The notes beneath the pieces are model-generated. The model was not told the DNA's origin. It saw nothing but the letters and a program-made list of their open reading frames with translations, and made no database searches. Below, in pieces: positions 57,298-64,000 of a stretch of 64,000 nucleotides of DNA. Every line of letters begins with the position of its first letter. Position 1 is the stretch's first letter. Source of the stretch: Gentiana macrophylla. Lineage: Eukaryota > Streptophyta > Magnoliopsida > Gentianales > Gentianaceae. The stretch lies in the NCBI GenBank assembly GCA_026214975.1, contig CM047813.1, positions 35,807,871 through 35,871,870 of the forward strand. The letters are read 5' to 3'. Both the position numbers and the translations under genes were made by a program.

Positions 57298-59490
57298 TGT
57301 AATATTCCGATTTTCAGGAAATGGCAGAAGTGTCATTTTGCGAAAACGAAATATTGGGTTCGGTTCCTTTTATTCGGAGTTTAATTATTTGATATTTATA
57401 TATATGTTTTCGAGATATATATGTATATATTAAGGAAAAGGAAATCTGATTTTAGTAAAAAGGTGATTAAGGAAAATCATTGAAATTATGTAATTATGGG
57501 ATTTTCCTATTTAAGGAAAATAAACCTAATTAGTCCCATAAACTTTTAATCAGATTTTTCAACCCCAATTTCTCAAGCTTTAGTGTAAGAGCAAGAAACA
57601 AAGACTGCGAGACTTTCTTCGATTTCTGAGTCGATTCTTAACGGTTTTCAGTTTTGAGAGAAGCACCGGAATCGTCGTAAGGAGAGCGTCGTTTCGGTAT
57701 CAGAAAGTTGGAGCTTTTCTCAAGGTAAGAAATTCGAATTTCTCTTTTGCTTTTGATGAGTTTGATGGATCAAAACTCATACCTTTAAATAGTTTAATCG
57801 CTTGGAATCGTGTGATCGATTTGTAATGCAACTTCGATTGATCATATAGGTTGTTGCGAAAAGAGATCGCTTTTGTTCTTTGTTTTTCCGAGTTTTGGAC
57901 CGGGTTTTAGCTTGCTTAAAAGGTAAGAAGCTCTTCCTACGATTTGATTATGGTTTAGAGTGATTAGGTTGTCTTTTGGAGCGTTTTTGTATCAATGATT
58001 ATGCATCAATGTTGTTACGGGTTGTTTTGGATCATAAAAGGTATGATTTTCTGGTGTTTTTATGAGAAGTATCGTGTAGATCATGTTTGGATTGGATTAG
58101 AAATCGATAGAGAACAGAAAACTGCACAGGAGCAGTTTTTGGCCATTTTGGCGCGCCCCAAACACTTTGGCGCGCCCCAAACCTGAACCAGAGAATTCAA
58201 AGGATCGCCTGAGCCATTTTAAGACGCCGTAAGCTTTGGAGTGCCCCGAACCTGAAACAGAGAGTTTAGAGCACCCTCTGGTGCATTTTGGGGCACGCCA
58301 AAGGTGTTGGCGCCCCCCCAACACTGTTTGAATGATTATTTCTTATATTTTAAGCAACGAGGTGAGTTCTAAACGACGTGTCTTGATCTAATAACATTAA
58401 TTAAACATACACAAGCTTTGATTGAACTTCCGATTCGTTCAGTTAAAACACCGAATGTACTCTTAAAGGGAGTTGAAGTTCGGATCCGTCGAGAGAGGGG
58501 CATGAAAGGGCTTGTGCTTTGATGAACTAGAGTTCAACAATGTCTCGTGTAATTGATAGGATGTAGTGTCTAGTTGTCTAAGTGAGGGAGTAGAGCTGAT
58601 AAGGTGACTAATAATCTGAAAACACTTTGGTGGCTAGTTAATTCACAATAATAATTACATGTGTGTAGTAAAAGCTAAAACATCATTTATTCTCGGTTAG
58701 GCACTCTTTCATATCGGCGATATGATACGTTCATAAAAGGTGAACAATGTTACTGGGCTTAAACGGCTGAAGGGTAGTGGAGGAAATTCATCGGACGTAT
58801 ACGCATACCGGGGAGACCCCGGAGCTAATCAGTGCTAATCACCGGTAGTTAGCAAGTATATCTTCAGGTTGATGAACGCCATGCATAGTGTCCTTGAGTA
58901 ATGATGTAACAAAGATAAGCTAAGTTAGAAACGTATAGTCATGACGTGTTGATGGACATGGAATGAACCTTAGATTGAGTCGGTTTCATTAAGATAATCT
59001 TTATAATAAAATATGATAATTATAACCTTAATTGAATTTAGCTTCTACTTCTTAGTTGTACAATGTATTTACCTCGAATGCATGTTTATTTATGTGTTTG
59101 GGGGAGAGAAGACGAACAGGTTGGTGAAGATTTCGAGGAGGACTTTGATGACGACGTTTGAGGACGCCGGAGTTGAAGGCCTTGATTATTTTCTGTTTTT
59201 ATTTATTTCATAGACTTGGATTATTGTTGGAACTTGTAGTTTACTTTCAGTATTTCTTTTGGATTCGTTGGTTTCCTTTTTGGATGTAATAAGTATTTCA
59301 TTTTCTATTTTTAGTTATTTCTATTCTTGGACATTTAAAAAAAAATTTACCCAAGTCTTTTTGCTTCCGTTTGCTTTAATTTGATATGACGTAGTAGAGG
59401 CTTATGTATAAAATGAATTTATTTTATTTTATACGTACCGAACGTTTCTTTTCTGGATAAGGGCTCGGTGTCCGGGAATGGGGCGTTACA
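57298..59490 (+). mobile_element. gypsy (chromovirus-type) solo LTR F
   Basis: It starts TGTAATATTCCGATTTTC and ends GGGAATGGGGCGTTACA. It is flanked by TTTCT on both sides (57293-57297, 59491-59495). There is no internal region, so it is a solo LTR. It shares long conserved stretches with the LTR of G (for example the TTAGCAAGTATATCTTCAGG segments at about 58850 and 62482) and, inverted, with H. GC-rich GGCGCGCCCCAAAC units lie at 58149-58183. Confidence 0.88.
58146..58325. repeat. GGCGCGCCCC repeats in LTR F
   Basis: TTGGCGCGCCCCAAACACTT is followed by a direct copy, and degenerate forms (GAGTGCCCCGAACC, TTGGCGCCCCCCCAAC) follow within 180 bases. Confidence 0.75.
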
Positions 59491-59758
59491 TTTCTTCTGC
59501 TTCTTTTCTACTTGTTCAGCAATTACAATACCAACATCCTTATCAGAATTGAATCTTTTCTTCAAAGGATTCAATTTAACTTCATTTACCATTGACATTT
59601 TGTTGCTATTCAATGGAGTTTGAACAACAAGGCCAAAATATATCTTATTGTGAAATCTTCCGGTCTTTACTACATCTTATTTTCATCCAACTTCTTCTCC
59701 TTCTTGATCTGATCAACCATCTGCTGAAAAACAAAACCTGACCAATTGAAATTCAACC
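59491..59758 (-). pseudogene. copia Z 3' ORF, upstream remnant
   Basis: On the minus strand, DKDVGIVIAEQVEKKQK (about 59505-59555) and flanking Lys/Asn-rich peptides continue from the 57201-57297 piece. It ends at the start of inverted LTR H. Confidence 0.5.
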
Positions 59759-61009
59759 TGAGGCCTCGTTCCCGAATACCGAGTCCTTATTCGGAAATAA
59801 AGTTCGAGTTAAGCAAAACAGAAGATAAAAAGACTCGGGTGAAACGTAAAAGAAACTAGATTACATTGCCTTCAAACTCTAAAGATAGAAATAAAACTTA
59901 CAACAACGAATGCAAGTCTTACAAAATACGAAGTCTTACAAACTGAGAAGTAAACTTATCTTACAAGATGTCTAAAAAGGAAAGTACAACAAGTCTTGAA
60001 AATAAAGAACAACATAGTTATGGCTGTACAACATAATTAATATAAAAGCATAAAAGTTCTAGCATAGCATAGTAAGGCATGATCACACATCATCCTCAAA
60101 ATCCTCATCAATATCCGGCTCATCTTGCATATCTTCTCACACAAACAAACATACAAACATGCAAAAGAGGTAAGTACAAACGTAGTTAGTAAAAGGTAGA
60201 AGCTATTTAATGGTTAAGTATTATAATGGAAGGACAACAAATTATTATTAATTAAAGTTATCTTTCATGAACACGACTCAAACTCTAGGGTTCACTTCAT
60301 GCTCATCAACATGTCGTGAGGACCCTACTTTGTTTCTACTTAGCTTATCTTTGTTACATCTAGTATTCAAGGGTACTACGCATGGTGCTGCTACCCACAA
60401 AACATCCGGTCCGCACCATATTAGCGACACATACACTAATAGCCACGGGCTAGTCCTGATAATGTGTGTGTTCGGCTAAGTCCTCTCCACACTAGGGTCT
60501 TAGGAACTGCGGGAGTTATTCACTTTATCTCGACCACGACACACATCGCAATATTGACTTGTGCCTTGCCAAGATTCTTTGATGTTTATGATTTTAACTA
60601 CGCAAGTATGTATGTTATTAACCATTAATTACCCACCTAAGTGTTTTCAAAGGAAAGACTCACTTACACTTCTACTTCATCAAAGCATAAGACCATTCAC
60701 GCTCTTTTGACGGTCTCGAACTTCAACTCTTAGGAATAATCCATTCGGTACCATGACTAAACGCGGCAAAAGATTAATCATGGCTTTGTCATGTTTATTT
60801 AAGGTTATTTGATCAAGGATTAACAATCAAAACTCAAACCAGAGCTTAAAACACTAAAAAAAAAGGCCAAACATGGTGTTTGGCGCGTGTTGAAGCTCTT
60901 TGGCACGCGTCGAATCACAAGCAAAACCTTAACAACATTCTGCTTCAGTTTTGGCATGCGCTAAAACTGCAGCAGTGTTCTGCCTGTTTCTGTTCCACTT
61001 TGGTGCGCG
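59759..61009 (-). mobile_element. gypsy LTR H, inverted and truncated
   Basis: On the minus strand the end reads ATTCGGGAACGAGGCCTCA at 59759, equivalent to the end of LTRs F and G (GGGAATGGGGCGTTACA). The region with GACTCGGGTGAAAC (59832) and the hairpin-like block at 60270-60420 also matches them inverted. It is cut at 61009 by element G inside its TTGGTGCGCG repeat zone. The rest is probably to the right of G, outside the window. The frame at 60267-60479 is a chance one. Confidence 0.78.
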
Positions 61010-63104
61010 TGTAATATCCCGAATTTTCATCAAAGGGTAAAATAGTAATTGGGTGTTGTCACGCCGACCTAGTTATTATGTTTCCCGATATACCTAATTA
61101 AAAAGGACTTTTTTTAGATTGTTACGAGAAATATAGGGACTACTTATTATAAGGATAATAATTGGTATTTAAGGAAAATTATTAATTAAAAGGAAATTAA
61201 TTAATAAAAGAGATTAATCAAGTATTTAAGGAAATTAATCCCAATAATCTTCTCCTTTGATTCACAGAAAAATTCTGAAAAAAAAGAAGAGGAACGACGG
61301 CAACAACGCATGGAGGTTTTGGAAACGGCAGAATGTAATCTTCAACCGTGCGGCCAATCCGTTCATCGTTTCAAGATGCCACAGGAGAGAAAAGTGATCA
61401 CCGCGACGAGGCACAAATTTGGAAAATAAAATATCCCTATTTCGTAAGTTTTCGGTTTAGCCCTAGTTTTTGGTAACCGTCGGGTTTGATTATTCAAAAA
61501 TTCATATCTTTTAATCTGTAGCTCTGTTTCGCAGCCATGAGTAGTCAAAACGAACGTCTTGGAGCGTAGATCATTCTAAAAATAGTTTCACAGAAAGTAA
61601 TCCAGGTAATCTTCAGTTCTATACACTTTTTCAGTTCGGCTTTTGAAGGGAAATAGGATTTTAGTTTTTCTTGTTGATCAAATAGGTTTTTGGTTTGAGG
61701 ATCAGGAGTTGTAGCAGTCACTTGGCATTTTTATTTGAAGATTTTTTGCAATTAAGGTAAGAGGCTCTTCCTAACGAATAATTATGGTTTTACAATGTTT
61801 AGGTTGAGTGTTAGTTGTAGCAAGGATCATGTTTTATGTTGTAGTTAAAATGTTGAATGCTACGTGATGTTTAGTTATGTTTTAATCAGGTTTTTGCTGC
61901 CGTTTCTTTGTGATAGTTGATGTTAAACATGTTTGATTTGGGTTAGAAATCGTTAAGTTGCAGAAAATCATGTTCAGGGCTTTTCAGGTGCAATGCCACG
62001 CATTCAACCCAGTTTTGGGTAAATGTTGTTTTAAGCTATGAGTCCAGTTTAAATGTTATTTCTTGATCTAATATTACTAAATGAAAATGAACAAGCCTCG
62101 ATTGAGTTTCTGATGCGTTTGGTTCCGGAACCGGACGTACTCTTAAAGGGAGTTGAAGTCCGGGACCGCCGGAAAGGTATGAAAGGGCTTGTCCTTTGAT
62201 GAAATAGTATTCATCAATGTCTGTGTAATTTCTAGGCCTTGTCCGTGTCTATTTGTCTAGGAAAGAGAGTAGTGTATGTGAGGGAGGTTACTTAAAAACA
62301 CTTAGGTGGCTAGTTAATACACAATAATAATTACATAAATGTAGTAAAAGATAAAACGTCACCTATTCTCGGTATGCACTATTTCATATTGGCGATGTGA
62401 TACGTTCATAAAAGGTGAACAACGCTACTGGCTCAAAAGGTACCGGGGAGACCCCGGAGCTAATCGGTGCTTATCACCGTTAGTTAGCAAGTATATCTTC
62501 AGGCTGAGGAACGCCATACATAGTGTCCTTGAGTGATGATGTAACCAAGATAAGTTAAGCTAGAAACGTATAGTCATGACATGTTGATGGACATGGAGTG
62601 AACCCAAGATTGAGTCGATCTCTCATAAAGATAACATTATAATAATAAAAGGAACCTTTTGTTGTGGAACTTAGTTATTCATTAGCTTCTCACTTTTACT
62701 AAGTACTTTGTACTTATCTCCTTTGCATTTTCTATTGTATGCATTGTGGGGTGAGAAGACGAACAGGCTGACCACGAGTTTGTTGGGGACTACGAGGATG
62801 ACTTTCGACGATGCTTTGTTTTACTTTTAATTCTAGACTTTGTAGACAAGTTGTGCTTTCAAGACACCGTACTTTGTAATCTTTGGAGAATCGTTGTTGT
62901 AAGTGAATTATTTCCATCTTTAGAATGATTGTATCTATTCTTAGTAGCATGTATATTTTTACCCGAGTCTTTTTAGCTTCCGTTTGCTTTTATTTGATAT
63001 GATGACGTAGAGGCTTGCGTATAATATTAGATTTATTTTATGCTATACGCGCCGAACGTTTTTCTTCCGGATAAGGGCTCGGTATCTGGGAGCGGGGCGT
63101 TACA
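61010..63104 (+). repeat. element G 5' LTR
   Basis: It is 2095 bp, with no gene inside. It is related to F over most of its length but lacks its GGCGCGCC repeat array (only GCCACGCATTCAACC remains near 61995). Confidence 0.88.
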
Positions 63105-63106
63105 GT

Positions 63107-63118
63107 TGGTATCAGAGC
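63107..63118 (+). other. element G primer binding site
   Basis: TGGTATCAGAGC, a perfect initiator Met-tRNA type site, lies two bases after the LTR. Confidence 0.92.
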
Positions 63119-64000
63119 GAAGCGTCCTTTATTTCCTAGGCTTCTCCCCTATATGATAAGACTTCTTTAGACCTTTTTGAACCATTCTGATCTCTCTTGA
63201 TCTTGGTGGTAAACCCTCGTAGGGTTAGGAATCCTTAGACCGTGGTTAAGTTGCACTAGGATCAAATGAAAAGTCTCCTTCGGCGAAAGTCAGGTTGAGT
63301 TTTAAGCTCACGTCTCTTATGTGATCCTCTCAAGTTTTGTTCTTTTCAAGAATCCTTAGTAGAATCCCTCTTTCCTTTTGGAATCGTCGAATATTTCTCT
63401 CGTGTTCCTTCTTTTGGAGGTTTTAATGCTTTCGTAATGATACATTTGGTTCAAATCGCTTCCTTGTAACTTGGTGTTATGCAAAACGAGTAAACGATTT
63501 TGTTCACGTTTCTACATGTCATGTTTTATCTTTTTTTTGTTCCAAGAATTCTGTAAATTTTCAGACACTTAGAAAATTGTCTTCTCTACAATTTCTCTCT
63601 TTACATCAATTTAGTTTTTAATATGGATTGTTCACAAATTGTTTAACAAGGAGGGGTACTCTGTTCAGAAAATTCTGCAGCGGTACTCTTACTTATCATT
63701 CTGTTTTGAATAAGCTAAACACTTCCAAATGACTTGGATTTTTGATATGTTGTAGAAAACATCCTGCACTATAATTTTTGTTTTGGAACCAAGTGTAAAT
63801 TCGTTTTGGTCTGAGCACAATCTGCAATACACGACAGTTGATGAAGTCCTGAAAATTTTTGAAAGCTTATAGCAGTAGATGAAAAGAATTATTTTGACCG
63901 ACCTATGGCTTCCCAAAAATTTTGATTTTTGAGCATCATATGTAAAACTTATATACTCATAGATTTTCTCTTTGCCTCGTGTTCAAAATCCTTTCAGTTT
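63119..64000 (+). other. element G leader
   Basis: This is the untranslated leader, T-rich, without a convincing ORF up to the window end. The minus-strand frame 63689-63916 is not supported. Gag is expected to the right. Confidence 0.6.

Larger units (their letters stand above)
38309..59758 (-). mobile_element. old Ty1/copia remnant Z (Sire-like), host of most insertions
   Basis: Four stretches belong together: 38309-38754, 51037-51755, 57201-57297 and 59491-59758. The first 160 bases resemble the copia A LTR. At 38474-38495 the minus strand reads GGCATCATCAAATAGAGGAAA, a decayed form of the PPT that precedes many Sire-type LTRs. The later stretches join exactly at the target duplications of copia E (CAAAA) and solo LTR F (TTTCT), which proves continuity. 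Together they carry a Lys/Glu-rich, coiled-coil-like minus-strand ORF placed 3' of where pol should be, as in Sire elements with an extra 3' ORF. Lineage assignment is tentative. Confidence 0.6.
61010..64000 (+). mobile_element. gypsy (chromovirus-type) element G, 5' part
   Basis: It has a complete 5' LTR (61010-63104), a PBS (63107) and leader, then runs off the window before gag. LTR ends are TGTAATATCCCG...GGGGCGTTACA. The TTGGTATCAGAGCG after the LTR and the GGGGCGTTACA end are typical of Tekay/Del chromoviruses; the exact lineage cannot be proven without pol. Confidence 0.85.

Noticed and set aside
63105..63120. tRNA gene suggested by TTGGTATCAGAGC
   Set aside because: Only the tRNA-complementary primer site is present; no cloverleaf surrounds it. 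The same holds at 2061, 30017 and 56846.

Overview
The window is plant nuclear DNA and probably pericentromeric or other repeat-rich heterochromatin. I see no convincing host gene in 64 kb. Nearly every base can be assigned to transposable elements of typical angiosperm families: Ty3/gypsy Athila-type, Ty3/gypsy chromovirus-type, Ty1/copia, CACTA (En/Spm), Helitron and a small inverted-repeat DNA transposon. The element types (Athila, Sire-like copia, plant TNP2/Ptta CACTA proteins) point to a flowering plant, likely a dicot. Species cannot be named from the sequence.

Layout, from oldest to youngest insertion. (1) The apparent host is an old minus-strand copia remnant, Z (38309-38754, 51037-51755, 57201-57297, 59491-59758), with a coiled-coil 3' ORF. 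(2) An Athila element (3881-38308, plus strand) lies in the 3' LTR of Z. It keeps its PBS, a broken gag-pol, two ORF2 (putative plant transposon protein) copies, the PPT and a 3' LTR. (3) Copia A (1-3880, minus) cut the Athila 5' LTR. (4) Copia B (11858-32082, minus) cut Athila ORF2. (5) The 3' LTR of B was hit twice, by a Helitron (12577-16101) and by a non-autonomous Athila-like element C (16914-24208, target duplication ATGCC).

To the right, a TIR element (38755-51036) sits in Z and was itself hit by a CACTA transposon (39249-50964). The CACTA carries degenerate TNP2 and Ptta-type genes and a 165-bp tandem array. That array was hit by an Athila-like solo LTR (41298-42977, duplication ATTTC). 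Z also received copia E (51756-57200, duplication CAAAA) and a gypsy solo LTR F (57298-59490, duplication TTTCT). The right end holds an inverted gypsy LTR, H, truncated by a fresh-looking 5' LTR and PBS of element G (61010 to the window end).

All protein-coding genes are element genes, and almost all are broken by stops and frameshifts. The points most worth following are: the Helitron with a same-window empty site and an open Rep/helicase-family exon; element C, whose two LTRs are far more divergent than the older LTR pair it is nested in; conserved non-coding blocks shared by C and the autonomous Athila; and arrays of GC-rich palindromes placed just upstream of TATA boxes in several unrelated-looking LTRs.
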